A stretch of DNA of 64,000 nt, taken from positions 56,825,840-56,889,839 of the forward strand of contig JAVMKO010000002.1 of NCBI GenBank assembly GCA_032164245.1. Reading direction: 5' to 3'. The notes below the pieces were generated by a model that was not told the origin of the DNA, made no database searches, and saw only the letters and a list, made by a program, of their open reading frames with translations. The translations under genes were made by a program, and so were the position numbers. Positions 40,155 through 52,358 of this stretch are shown piece after piece; within the stretch, counting starts at the first letter, position 1; every line of letters starts with the position of its first letter. This DNA is from Sternotherus odoratus. Taxonomy: Eukaryota; Chordata; Testudines; Kinosternidae.

Positions 40155-41248
40155 TAGGCTGACCATACGTCCCGTTTTGAACGGGACAGTCCCGTTTTTT
40201 TAACGTTTCATAACCGTCCCGTCTTTTTATCCAAAATATCAATTTTGTCCCGTTTTTGGGGCAGGACTCATAAAACAGGACTTATAAAACATGGAGTCAT
40301 AAAACGTCCGCCCCCCCCCCCCCCCCCCCGCCGCCACCGCCGGTGCGCTTGGCCCCCGGCTGCGGCTCCAGACCGCTCTGCTCCCCCGTCAGCTTCAGCC
40401 CGCTGCCGGACGGACGTTTTACGACTCATAATCGCATAACTGAATTTATGTGATTATGAGTCATAAAACCCGGCCGGCAGCCCCCCCGCCGGCGCGCTCG
40501 ACCCCCGGCTGCAGCTCCGGACAGCTCCGATCTGCCGCCTCCTCCAGCCCGCCGCCCGCTGCCGCCTCCTCCTCTCTATTCCTCCTTCCCTCCTTCTCTC
40601 CATCCCTCCCTTCTCTCCATCCCTCCCTTCCTCCCTGCTCTCTCCCTCCGTCCGCTGCCTCCTCTCACTCCCTCCATCCCTTCTCTCTATCCCCTTCTCC
40701 ATCCCTCCATCCCTTCCTTCCTCCCTTCTCTCTATCCCTCCATCCCTCTCTCCCTTCTCTCTATCCCCTTCTCCATCCCTCCCTTCTCTCTATCCCTCCA
40801 TCCCTCTCTTCCTTCTCTCTATCCCCCTTCTCCATCCCTCCCTTCCTCCCTTCTCTCTCCCCCTCCGTCCACTGCCTCCTCTTCCATCTCCCTTCTCTCC
40901 ATCCCTCCTTCTCGCTGTCCCTTGCCTCCTCCATCCCCCCTGCTCCCTACCCCCATCTCTTCTCTCATCCATCCATCCTCTCCCTTTCTCACCTTTGTGC
41001 CTTCTCTCCCTCCGTCCCCTCCATCATCTTCATCCCTCATCCCCCCTTCTCTCTCTCTCCCTCCATCCTCTTCATCCCCCATCCCTGTTCTGCTTATTCC
41101 TCCATCCATCCCCCCCCCCGACCCCCCTCTGCCTTCCCCCCGCCTGGTGCTGGGGGGCCCAGGTGGGGCCATGCCCCCCCCCCACACCCTGTCCCGTTTT
41201 TGCCCTCCCAATGTCCCGTTTTTGTCTAAAGGAAATATGGTCAGCCTA
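40155..41248. mobile_element. hAT-like MITE with long pyrimidine tract
   Basis: This 1094 bp element has ends TAGGCTGACCATACGTCCCG and AAATATGGTCAGCCTA. The perfect 8-bp duplication ATAATAAT lies at 40147-40154 and 41249-41256. Repeated GTCCCGTTTTT blocks sit near both ends. The interior carries a poly(C) run, a GC-rich part and a minisatellite. The 259-residue frame inside is Ser/Pro/Leu low complexity, not a gene. Confidence 0.8.
40560..41130. repeat. Pyrimidine-rich minisatellite (CTCCATCCCTCCCTTCTCT type)
   Basis: About 570 bases almost purely C and T on the plus strand, made of imperfect 12-40 base units. Such mirror-symmetric polypyrimidine DNA can form triplexes. Confidence 0.9.
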
Positions 41249-41879
41249 ATAATAATACATTCTTAGATATGTATTTCTAGACAGCATGGAGCATATTGCT
41301 AAAGCTCAGTGTACAAAACAATAAAGATTCAAGTTCTAGTCTTATCATTCTTAACAAATCAATCGTTTGCTCATAAAAAGCCTCATCAAATATTTACAGA
41401 GAAAGGTGGCCCTTCACTGTGCTTACTAAGGCAAAAACAGCCACTGGACTGCTAAATGTTTTTTAAAGCTTGCATAACCTGGAGTTGAGCAATGTTGCAC
41501 ATAGGAAGACAGCTGAGGATTGCTGAAATTGGAGTTTTTAGCAGTTGAAAAGGAACAGAGCAAAGAACAGTTCATGGGAACATAGCATAGACAGGGAATT
41601 ATTCACTAGTGAATCAGGAAGTGAAATATAATAAACTGTACCATTTCTATTTATAAACCAGAAGGCCTCTCTCTCACACAAAGCAGCAAAGATGTGTGCA
41701 CTATAGTGCTCACAATTCATTCAGCACACAATACAATAAATTATTTTCATTTCAAAGACTGACTTAGTTTTCCAACTATGTCTTGTATATAAGGGGCACT
41801 ACCAGTAGAAGCCATGCACATATTTGAGACACTAATTATTAAGAGAGTTTTGCATCTAAAATTACAATTCTTCTTTGGG

Positions 41880-42190
41880 ACAGGGACTCTCCTCACTACT
41901 GTGCAACTGGGTGGTGTGATTGCAGCATTTGTAGGCATATGTGAGCTATCTTTGACCTAGCTAGATCAAAACTAGCTTGAGTAACAATAGCAGTGAAGTG
42001 GCTCCACACACTACTAGCCCATCCACCTAGGGCCCTGAGTAAGTACTAAAGTGACCTCTGCTCATGTTGCCACAGCTTCACTGCTATTGCTACCTGAACC
42101 AGTTTTGATCAAAGCAAGCTCGGCTATTTCTACAAGTTCTGCACTCACACCTCCTGACTGTAGTATACTCAGACACGTACTTTATGTTTA
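41880..42190. mobile_element. Possible old foldback MITE
   Basis: Imperfect inverted halves: CTAGATCAAAACTAGCTTGA and AACAATAGCAGTGAAG on the left, CTTCACTGCTATTGCTACCT and AGTTTTGATCAAAGC on the right. The outer ends are unclear. Confidence 0.4.
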
Positions 42191-42617
42191 CATAGTACCA
42201 AGCAAAATGGGATCCCAATCTTGGTTAGGACACTTAGTCACTACCATAATAGAAATCAATAACAAGACCATCTACAGGGAAGGGATTCTTACAAGGACCT
42301 AAAGAAAACTTCTGGCTTTCCATAAATCCCTCCCGCCTTTTGTCTAGACTCGTTAGAAACATGGCCTCATATCATTCCTACCCAGGCAAAACATAAACAA
42401 GGAGTATTAAATAGGACCTATAATCATGTCATTACTACAATTTGAAAGATGGAAAGATTATTTTGAAATGAAATAAAATTAGCTGTAATTTAAAGGGAAG
42501 GACAACTGATAAAATAATAAAATAAAATATTAAAATAATACAACTCTGCAGAGAGGTTGACATTTTGTTAGCATTATAGAAATTCATAAAGAATTACATA
42601 ATGGATTTTATGAGTTA

Positions 42618-43638
42618 CTAGCAAAAATACCCGGCGTTGCTCGGGTCCGTCGGAGGTGGGGAGGGGGCAGAGAGCTGAGCAAGTGCGGGGTCCGTTGGAG
42701 GGGGCAGGGGGCAGAGAGCAAACCTGACACCCCCACCTCACCCCCCCCGACCAAACCCGACACCCCCACCTCACTTACGCCTCGACCAACCCCGACTCAC
42801 ATTTTCACCCCCCCACCCAAACCCAACACCCCCACGTCACCCCCTACCAACCCCAACACCCCCTGACCAACACCCACACCTCACCCCCTGTAGACCAAAC
42901 CTGACACACCCACCTCACTTTCCCCCCCAACCAAACCCGACACCCCTACCTACCACCACAAACAAACCCGACACCCACACCTCACTTACCCCTTGACCAA
43001 CCCCGACCCCCTCCTCACCCCCCAACCAAACCCAACCCCCCCACCTTACCCCCCCACCAAACCCAACACCCTCTGACCAACCCCAACACCCACACCTCAC
43101 CCCTCACCCACCCTGACACCTTCCCACCCCCCCAGACCAAACCCAACACCCCCGGCTCACTTACCCCCGACCAAACCCGACACCCCCCGACCAAACCCGA
43201 CACCGCTACCTCACTTACCCTCCGACCAAACCCAACTCTGGTCCGTCGGAGGTGGGGAGGTGGCAGAGAGCTGAGCGAGTGCGGGGTCTGTTTGACGGGG
43301 GAGGGGGCAGAGAGCTGAGCGAGTGCGGAGTCCGTTGGAGGGGGGAGGGGTCAGAGAGCTGAGCGAATGCAGGGTCCGTTGGAGGGGGTATTATGGCATC
43401 ATAACTATGTCACAGAGAACAGCAGCTGCCCAGCTGATGTGATTGGCCTTTAAATAATTTCACCCCTGGGGGGCATCAGAGGTGAGATTTGAAAAATTTT
43501 CGACTCTTACCCTGATTAGGACCCTAAGACCTATAACTGTACCAAATTTCAAGTCTCTAGCTCAAACGGTGTGGAAGGAGTAAGTGCACGTACATACACG
43601 CATACACACATACACCATTTGACTTTTATATATATAGA
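42618..43638 (-). mobile_element. Non-autonomous Helitron, copy 2
   Basis: On the minus strand it starts TCTATATATATAAAAGTC after an A and ends CCCGAGCAACGCCGGG, then TATTTTTGCTAG and T. The 5' 300 bases match copy 1 at 6710 (for example CCGTTTGAGC and GAGACTTGAA blocks). The interior is the same minisatellite, but shorter (about 42720-43230). Confidence 0.85.
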
Positions 43639-44535
43639 TGGATTTAAAGAATTAAAGAATTAGGAACATGTTCCAGCTTTATGTAGTCATTTCTGGCAGC
43701 AATATTAAACTTGTGTTTTATGAGATGCTAACATCTGTTTTCTGATGTGATAACAGTATACTTTATTGCAATTCTTTGCCTGAACTGCAACTTCCAGGAT
43801 ATTGAATCAATATCACCAATGAATTAATTAATTTCACCAGTCCCTAGGCAATTACATTTTTTTCCACTTTTTTCTTTTGTATTTAATTTTCTTGAAAAGG
43901 AAGGAAGGGGAAATAAAGTATTAATTTGTCATAACAGAATTAACAACTTTTATCTGATCCTTTTTGAAGAATCAGATAAAATGGACCACGGCTAAAACCA
44001 AAATTGTATTATCATACTAACAAAGTTTAGGAAGAATCCCAAAGCTCTTTAAAGATTTAAAGTGCCATATAAACTATGTTTTACACACACATGGAATCAC
44101 TTCCCCCACCACTAAAATGCATCCAGCACAGAAGTGAAATAAAGCTGTATTTAGTGGCACACAGCAACATTACACAACTGATTAGGCTGAGAACTCCATT
44201 TCCAACTGAAAATGAAGGGTAAATTCCTGGCACTGGATTATCCAGATTGGAATCTAGCTGTATCAGTGGGTTAAAATTTAGAGACAAATTGCAAATACCT
44301 TACTCCTATTGGTGAACGCCCAAACATACAAGAAGTCACACTGAGATTTATGCATGTAAATGCTCACCAAAGGGAGTGAGGGGTTCACAAGATGGTCTTT
44401 TTTTTAAAAAAACTAATCATCATTGTGAGAAATTGGCAACAGAAAATAACTTATGGGCCTTAAGGTCCTGTGGTATTCTGTAGAACTGGAGAGCACTTCA
44501 TAAAATACCAGTAGTAATAAACTATTCCTCTATAT

Positions 44536-44858
44536 CAGTAGTTCTCAACCTTTCCAGAACACTGTACCCCTTTCAAGAGTCTGATTTGTTTTGTGTACCT
44601 CAAGTTCCACCTCACTTAAAAACATCTTGCTTACAAAAATCAGACATGAAAACACGAATGTGTCACAGCACACTATTACTGAAAAATTGCTTACTCTCCC
44701 ATTCTGTCTGTATGAAATTTTAGTTTGTACTGACTTCACTGGTGCTTTTTATGTAGCCTATTATAAAACTAGGCATAGATCTAACTGAGTTGATGTACCC
44801 CCTAGAGACCTCTGCATACCCCACAGGGATACACATATTCCTAGTTGAAGAACCACTG
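44536..44858. mobile_element. Non-autonomous hAT element (GTTCTCAACCT family)
   Basis: This 323 bp element has ends CAGTAGTTCTCAACCT and AGTTGAAGAACCACTG. The 8-bp flanks do not match well, suggesting an old copy. It is non-coding. Confidence 0.7.
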
Positions 44859-46890
44859 CCTAGAAACATGGATGGACAGAGCTCCTTGCAGTTTCCATGG
44901 AAACTTAAGCACTTCCTGCTTAAAGTGAACTTGAGCTGGTTCCCTTTCACACAGTCCCTTCTATATTCTGTCTGAATTACAGCGCTGAAACTCCTACCCC
45001 ACCCCACCATGCACACTCTCATGCACCCACACCCTCCCAATGCGGGATGTAGTCTAACTTTGTGCATCTAGAATATTTATACCAAGGAAAAATGCCTAAT
45101 TTTATAAACATGCTAAAACACTGGCATTGATTCCAACAAATACAAAGCTTTTGTCTGGATTTATTTGAAACTTGGACTCATTGTTACAAAAAGAATAGAT
45201 GGAAGGGAGGATTAAGCCAGAAGTTTCTTCACCCATTTTATTCGCCTCTGCTATGTAGACAGAGGTAGTAGAACCTGTGGCCTAGTCAATGCTCAGGGGA
45301 GCGTTATCAGATTGCACTTTAAATCATGACTAGAATGAATCTTTTCCTCCCTTCATGAGTGTGTGTGTGTGTAAATTTCAATTTGTGGATCCCAAAATTT
45401 CCAATTCAACCAAATATGGCACCTGTACGTGTCTCAGGGGGTGCATTCTTTGACTATTCATCAGGGTGAATCCTTAATGAATCCACCATCTGTTCTTACT
45501 TCAGCCTACTAGATCTCTACTAGTTCGGTTCCCCACCCTGTCTTTTCTAGGATCATTTCTATTTTCTTGGAATGAACTTGCTTCCTGCAACGAGTGCTCC
45601 ACAGCTATCTGAAAATGGATATGGGGCCCATGAAGCATCATCAAGCTACATCATGACATGCCAATGACAACATGAGAGAGGAAAACTCCTTGAAGAACAT
45701 CCATGATGGAGTCTTTAATGGTGGACTTAATGAAAGACATGCTGGGCTCAAGAAAGTTCTTCTGCAGGCTTATTTCTCTTTTGTCAAACCTGTATTTATA
45801 AATACGTAAAGTACTTAGAGCTAAAAGTGACATTCATACTGACAGATCTAGCAAATTAAAAATTTTCAAACTCATTCAGTTGCTTCAATTAGCAAAAACA
45901 ATCACACCTGAAAAAAAATCCAACATATAATTCTGTTATAGACAAGGGAAAGAAGCCTTCATTTTCTAGTGGACTTCTTCATATGGCTTCTCAGTAAAGC
46001 TCTATTGACGTTAGTGGCGTGCTCAACACTTCTGATGCTCAGGACGTTATGTACCCAATATGGATTTAGGACCCTAACAAGAGACAACCGGGTTTGAACA
46101 TTTTGGCCCAAGTTGTCTAGTTTGAACTAAACTAAAACCATTATTTTAGAATGCAGTTCTTTTTGGAACTCTGGGAACTCTGTTTTGAGTTTGCAAATCA
46201 GAATTGTTTTAGGAGGAAATTGGAAAAGTACCTGAAAATATGACATGTTGAATCTGGTGCCTGCAAGCTACACAACCACAGAAAAAAAAATCTCATGCAA
46301 TTGCCATCTTGTTACTGATAACATAAAAATATATTGTATTGATTAGCTGTGCAAAGTTTCAGGTTAGAGGTACCTGATCTCACCCCCACTGATGTCAATG
46401 GCAAAACTCCCTTCGAATTCTATTGGAGGAAGATTGAGCTCCACGTTATGACTTTTTGAGGGAGTTAATTTACAAACAACTCATTTTTTGTACAACTTTA
46501 AATTGTGTTTATAATAATCTCTTGAAAGCATGAAACAGTAGCCTACTTGGGTTGATAGCTTCTTTATCTCAGCTAAGTAAACTGTAGCAATCTTTTGGAA
46601 GTTGTCTCAGCCACCAGTTTAGTACAAATGTAACCAAATGAGACAAAGAACTACATGAATTGGAAGGTGTAGACAAAATATTAAAACAAACCCCCTGAAA
46701 TGCTTTAAGAATTGGGATTTAAGAATGAATGTGCACACCGCCTACGTATCTCCCACCCATACCTAGATCCACCCTCTCTTGAAAAGGAATGCCCAGACAG
46801 GTGCTGGTGAGATGTGCGGGGGATAGGTGAACAGCAATCCTCCCACACCATCTCCACTGCATAAGACCCTTCCATGGCGGTGGAGAAGGA
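44859..46890. other. Intronic or upstream sequence, no recognised feature
   Basis: Unique-looking AT-rich DNA with a short (GT)n at about 45360. No conserved frame. Confidence 0.4.
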
Positions 46891-46899
46891 AGAAAGAGG

Positions 46900-47090
46900 C
46901 GGCTGGTTTTGCTCCCAACTCTCACAGCCATCCTCAGGGGAGTAAGTATTATTGCACCCTTTTCACAGGGAGGCAAATGGAGGCACAAATGGGTGAAGTA
47001 CACAGTTACATAAGGAGTCATTAGCAGAGTAGAAATAAAATCCAAGAGCTGTGATTCAGTCCCATGCTCCGATCACAGGACATAGTACCT
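46900..47090 (+). mobile_element. MIR-type CORE-SINE relic
   Basis: CCCTTTTCACAGGGAGGCAA, then GGTGAAGTACACAGTTACAT and GATTCAGTCCCATGCTCCGA follow the MIR order. Confidence 0.65.
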
Positions 47091-47978
47091 CCAGTATTTT
47101 ATGGTGATCAATGTTTGCAAAACTATTATTACATAGCCATAAAGGTAGGTTAAAAGGACAGCAAATGACTGGCGCCTCACGTCTGGCAGGCTAGTTAGCA
47201 AGCACAAAACTTGGCTTTTGCAAAAGGCTTAAGAAACTACACACATGAAATTTTGCTAGGTTAAAATAAAGGGTTCTGAAATAGAGTTCTGAATTACACG
47301 GAACTCTCTCTAGCCAGATGCAGGATGCAATTTAATGGTCACCTATGTGTTTCTCTCTTGCACTAGAAGATGCTAAATCTTTTCTCGTTTGCAGAAACTG
47401 GAACCCTCATGTCAGATGAATTTTATATGAATCGGCCTTAACATCCACTGTTATGATTTTGAATTTCTTGTTTTCAGTCTTTGAATATTTTTATTTCCAT
47501 TTTTCACAAGTTAGGTTTCAATGCTGTTGTAATGTTTGTACTGATTCTGATTCTTTTTCATGCTCAAGGGCCTATTCCTGCAATCACTTACTACCGCAAA
47601 TAGTCCTATTGACTTAGGGTCCAGTCCTGCAATACATTACAACTAGGCAGAATGGCGCAGGGATATGGAGCGCGGTTGACTGTGATGGAGCTTGATATGG
47701 GAGTTGCAGTCTGCCTAGCCACAACAAATTGCACTGTCCTGCTCAGTGTCCCCGCCAGGTTCCCTTTGTTTAGCCCTGTGACCTTACTCCCATTCCTGTT
47801 GTCTCCTTAGTTGTTCCCCGCAATTATTTGGAATCCCAGACCTGTGGATCCTCCCCTTTAGCTGAGGGGAGGTTATTTAGCAGTGACAGGATAAATTGCA
47901 GGAGCAGGGCCTTCAGTAGTAAAGTAAAGTATGCTCACTAGTGTTTGCAAGCTTAATCCTCAAGTTTACATTGCAAGG
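47091..47978. other. Sequence with traces of old repeats
   Basis: A stretch at about 47570-47640 (CCTATTCCTGCAATCACTTA, then CCTATTGACTTAGGGTCCAG) looks like a common ancient MITE. Nothing else is identified. Confidence 0.3.
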
Positions 47979-47986
47979 GTATATAA

Positions 47987-48690
47987 CAGGAGTGGGAAAG
48001 CTAGGGTCCGTCCTGCCCAGCCCCTGAGCTCCTGGCTGGGGAGGCTACCCCTCCCCCCTTCCCAATTTTCTCCCCCTTCCCTGGAGCCTCACCACTGCGT
48101 GAGCAGCACTCTGGGGGACGGTGTGTGTCTGGCTCTGACCAGATACGCTGCTCTGAGTGGCATGGTAAGGGGGTCGGGGGCTTGGAGAAGGGGCAGAGGG
48201 TCTCGAGGGGTGATCAGGGGACAGGGAATGGGGGGGTTGAATTGGTGTGGGAGTCCCAGGGGGCCTGTCTGGGAACAGGGGTGAGGATAGGGGTCAGGGC
48301 AGTCAGCGGACAGGGAGCAGAGGGGTTGGATAGGGGGTGGGGTCCTGGAGGGTGATTAGAGTCAGGGAAGGTTTCAGGAGGGGACGATCAGGGGACAAGG
48401 AGCGGGGGGGGGGGGGGGGGTTTGGAAGGGTCAGGGATTCTGAGGGGAGTAGTCAGGGGACAGGGAGCAGGGGGGGTAGATAGGGGGTGGAGTCCCAGGG
48501 AGGTGGTTAGGGGCAGGGATGGTCAGGGGACAAGGAGTAGGGAGTATTGGAGACTCTGAGGGGGGCAGTTAGGGGTGGGAAGTGGGAGAGGGCTAAGCTG
48601 TTTGGGGAGCCACAGTCTTCAATATCTGGCCCTCCATACAGTTTTATAACCCCAATGTGGCCCTCAGGCCAAAACGTTTGCTCACCCCTG
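47987..48690. mobile_element. hAT element (GGCAAACT family, copy 3)
   Basis: This 704 bp element has ends CAGGAGTGGGAAAGCT and AAACGTTTGCTCACCCCTG. Eight-base repeats with one mismatch flank it (GTATATAA at 47979-47986 and GTAAATAA at 48691-48698). The interior is G-rich. The 194-residue antisense frame across it is an artefact. Confidence 0.85.
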
Positions 48691-48698
48691 GTAAATAA

Positions 48699-49759
48699 AG
48701 AGTGTTTTATAGATGTGTCACAAGAATCAGAATTGGGGTTGCTGCTCGGAAGGAAATGTAGAAGGAAGAACAGATTAGATACATAAAAAGAAAGAGCAGA
48801 GGAAGAGAAACAGATAAAGGAAGATGGTAAAGGTTCAGAAACAATGGACAGAAATAGGGGTTGCCTAAAGGGGAGCAGATTTCTTACTGGGTGTGACAAG
48901 AAGGTACTAAGTTTAGGTACTATGTAAAGGCAGTATTTGCCTCTTGTTCTCTGTACAACCTTCCTATTGGTCCCAGTGAGAGATCCAATGTAGAGTAAAG
49001 GGAGTAGGAAACATGACAATTTGAGGAATCTGTCTAAATACAATTCATTAATTCTAATTTTGTGAAATTGCTCTGTCATTAACTGACTCACTACACACTG
49101 AGGCAGTTATAAGCTAATAAGGTCCCTTAACACACCACTCACCCTATCTGGAAGAAGATACAGAACAAACAAAAGAAGACATTAACCTTAACCATTAGGC
49201 ACTGCCCAAACAATGGATTTGCTAAGAAGGGTGCCTGAGCTGGAAAAGTAGTTGAACCAAGTTTATCTACAGAAAGTGGGGAGTAGAGAGTGAAAAATAC
49301 CTAACAAGGGAACAAAAGGGAGAGAGATGACAATGTGTTTTAAAAAGACACAGGAGGCTTTGGACAGGGAACAACAACAAAAGGGCATGGTTTTGAAGCA
49401 GAGGGGTGATTTTTGATTGCAGGACCAAGGAAGAAAAAAGCTAGCCAGCTGGCTGGAGTGGTCTCACTCAGACTCACGTCCTCTCTCTCTCCCCCCCCCC
49501 CCTCCCCCCCATGTGCAGGGGAAAGTGATCCTGGACACCCAGAGGACTCTAACCAAAATCCAAAGAACATGCAAGAGTAATAAGGAAACTGAAACAAGGA
49601 AAGGCCCATAAGTGTTTTACTCTTTTGTCTAGATCTGTATATCTCTTGGGCTATCTGTAGTAAAGGGTAATTGTGTTAGAAATCTTTACAAAAGCCTGTG
49701 AGTTATGTGCTTCAACTATCACATGTCTCTGAAGAGGTAATCCAGAATGCTCACAACTT
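48699..49759. other. Sequence with no recognised feature
   Basis: It contains a poly(C) run at about 49492. No conserved frame. Confidence 0.35.
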
Positions 49760-50455
49760 TCGGCTTTAGGAAAGGGTGTGGTTGGCTGCAGCGGCCAGCT
49801 CCTAGAAGCAGCTGGCTTGTCCCTCGTACTCGTAGGTGCAGGAGTGGCCAGGGGGGGCTCCCACACTGCCCCTACCCACTGTCCCAAGCACCAGCACCGC
49901 AGCTCCCACTGGCCAGGAACCATGGGCAACGGGAGCTGTGGGGGTGGCATGTGCTGATAGGCAGCACACGGAGCCTTCTGGCCACCCCTTCGCCTAGGAG
50001 CCAGTGGGACACGTTGCCACTTTCTGGGAGCCGCCTGAGGTAATCTCAGCCCAGAGCGAGCACCCCAACCTCCTGCCCCAGCCCTGAGTACCCTCCCGTA
50101 CCCAAACTCCCTCCCAGAGCCTTCACCCACACATACACCCTCACCCCAACCTCCTTCCCCAGCCCAGAGCCCTCTCCTGCACACTGAACCCATCCCCCCG
50201 CCCAGAGCCCCATCCCCATCCCAGAGTATGTACCCCCTCCTGCACCCCACTCCCCAGCCTGGAGCCCCCTCCTACACCCCACACAAGAGCCTGTACCCCT
50301 GGCCGGAGCACTCATCCCTTCCCATACCCCAACCCCCGCCCCAGCTTGGTGAAAATGAGCAAGTATGGGGGAGGGGGAGGGACAAAAGGAGGAAGGATGA
50401 GGCAGAAAGTGGGGCCAGGATGTTCAGTTTTCTGCAATCAGCAAGTTGGCAACCC
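49760..50455. mobile_element. GC-rich hAT-like element, left end unclear
   Basis: The right end AGTTGGCAACCCTA is a hAT-type terminus. The interior has CCCAGAGCCCCCTCCTGCAC-type units, the reverse complement of those at 10106-10802. No left terminus or duplication was found. The 199-residue frame is repeat-derived. Confidence 0.55.
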
Positions 50456-50766
50456 TACTAATATTCTCTATTAATAAACTTCAAACTTCAGTGCTTTTAA
50501 GGACGTGGGCAGTTAGACTGTGAGATCCTACTTCCACAAACGGTTTACAGTCAAAAGGAGTCTGTGCTCAGGAAGATACCAGCAAGGCTAAAGAAAGAGA
50601 TAATGGTGGCTCCTATTTAAACCAGGGAAAGCTTAAGCGGGTCCCACATGGTGGCACCTAAACACAGTAGCCTAGTGAGTATCCAGCAAGTGGAGCGTTA
50701 CCAGGGCAGTGACAGAAATCCTGAGTTTATAGTGCTGCCCACGGATAAAACTTTTAGATAATGCTT

Positions 50767-50790
50767 TCTTAGCCAAAAGGCCAAGAAGCG
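50767..50790 (-). pseudogene. U2 snRNA 5'-end fragment
   Basis: On the minus strand, CGCTTCTTGGCCTTTTGGCT followed by AAGA is the first part of U2 snRNA. Homology stops there. This looks like a short retroposed piece, not a working gene. Confidence 0.6.
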
Positions 50791-51034
50791 CATTTCAATT
50801 AGAATAACTTTTCTAATTCAGTCTGGTTTTAGAACATTAAAACCAGTATTTTTTAAAAAAATCAGGTCAATTTAAAGTGAAAATAAAGTTACATATTTCC
50901 TTAAGTTTATTTGAAAACTCTGATGTACATAATCAAACACAGCCCATGTGTCATTATTGTCCTAGAAAAGTCAAATGGTACCAATATTTATTTCAAATAT
51001 TCTTGCTTAATTCAGTTATGCTTGTTTTTGTGCT

Positions 51035-51125
51035 TGTTTGTTCTGTGTTTGTACAGTGCCTAGCACAATGGGGTTCTGGTCCACCACTACATCTGCTAGG
51101 CACTATGGTAATAAAAATAATGATT
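51035..51125 (+). repeat. L2-type retroelement 3' tail
   Basis: TTCTGTGTTTGTACAGTGCC, then TAGCACAATGGGGTTCTGGT, ending in a (AAT)-rich tail. Same family as 11070-11190. Confidence 0.55.
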
Positions 51126-51812
51126 AGCACAGCCAGATATGCTAACCTCCCCACTGAAGCAGAAGTGTCTCATGTAAGACCCCTTTCTCCAGCTCCCCCA
51201 CATCATAACAGTGCTTTTTCTGCTTGTTGCTGCTCTTCCTTCCTTTCCCCTTCCCAGTAACAGCTTCTCAGGGTGGTGGCTCTGTAAAACAGCAGCTGAC
51301 TTCACAGTGCAATTACAGGCTTTGGTAAGTTTCACTTTGCCCTGAAGACAGAACATACTGTGAACAAGTGAAGCAAAACTTACCAGAGCAACTCCTGAAG
51401 GTGGAAGCAATGGGAGGGAAATAGAAGAGGCAGCGGACATTGGACAAAGCCTTGTCTGTCTGCACACAGGTTTTAACAACTTAGAAATAGTCCAGGCTAT
51501 GGGCTTGTGCCTACACACAACATGGTTAATACCCCATTGAAAGTGTTTTGCCCTTGCTAGTTGCTATAATGGCACACTGTGCACTGAACCTGTTACAGAA
51601 AGTTAGCAATCTGCTTGCACTGTCACTAGGCCCTCTTCATCATGGCTGTGTCACTGGTTTGGCTGGTCCCCCTTTCTCCTTAGGCCGTCTAAGGGTGCAG
51701 AATCACACAAGATGAAACATCCTTCAGGCCCCCTATCTCCTTCTGAGGCACTTTGGATTAGCTACACAGGTGTGATACACACAGAATAAGGCAGCATGGT
51801 AGTGAGAGGGCT
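51126..51812. other. Sequence with no recognised feature
   Basis: No repeat, RNA gene or conserved frame recognised. Confidence 0.4.
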
Positions 51813-51817
51813 GTAGA

Positions 51818-52358
51818 AAGCAAATGTTGATAAATGTTGATGCAGATATGTAAAGATCAAAATATAAGATCTCCATTAAGGGAAATAATAGATAGTTATT
51901 ATAAATTGTTTAATGTTAATGTTTATCTCGATAAGGTTATGGAAAAAGTTTTTAAATAATCATGAGTAATAGAATTGGTTTTTGCACATTTATACAATCA
52001 CTACCTCATTAAAGTACGGTAATATGCTGCTATTGCACGTTCTGTGCACAAGCAATGACCCTGCAAAAAGGGCGTGAATTCTGTCCAATCACGCTGTTCC
52101 TACCACGTGCCTACTCCACGTGAGTAGTCTAAATCTGCCTAGCAATATAGGATAGCCAATCATGTAACACATATACAAACTGCATAGTTAACCAAGACTA
52201 TAAAAACTGTAAGTTAGGCGTGGTTGGTGTGGCAATTTCTTCACGCTTTTGGGCGACTGTCACCTCGGCCGAATAAACACGTTTTGTTTTAAGCCTCATT
52301 GGTCTCCTTGAACTTTATTACTGGTCTCCCTCTATAGCCTAGCGAACATCCCGCTACA
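51818..52358 (+). mobile_element. Probable solo LTR of an endogenous retrovirus
   Basis: Promoter-like parts are in order: CCAATCA boxes at about 52085 and 52155, a TATA box (CTATAAAAACTG at about 52199), then AATAAA at about 52272 and an end ..CCCGCTACA. Five-base repeats GTAGA lie at 51813-51817 and 52359-52363. The left end lacks the usual TG, so that boundary is uncertain. No viral genes flank it. Confidence 0.55.

Noticed and set aside
40320..40560. Second CpG-rich patch as a candidate LYN promoter
   Set aside because: It is internal to a MITE with clear ends and target duplication.
40450..41229. A 259-residue open frame, the longest single-exon frame besides the Harbinger transposase
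   Set aside because: It is a Ser/Pro/Leu string from the pyrimidine minisatellite inside a MITE. All three frames and the opposite strand are also open there.
48507..49091. A 194-residue minus-strand frame
   Set aside because: It crosses the end of a hAT element and unrelated sequence. No domain, and composition is Leu/Ser/Phe-rich as in random AT-rich DNA.
49651..50250. A 199-residue minus-strand frame
   Set aside because: It spans GC-rich repeat units of a hAT-like element and has a Gly/Trp-rich low-complexity composition.
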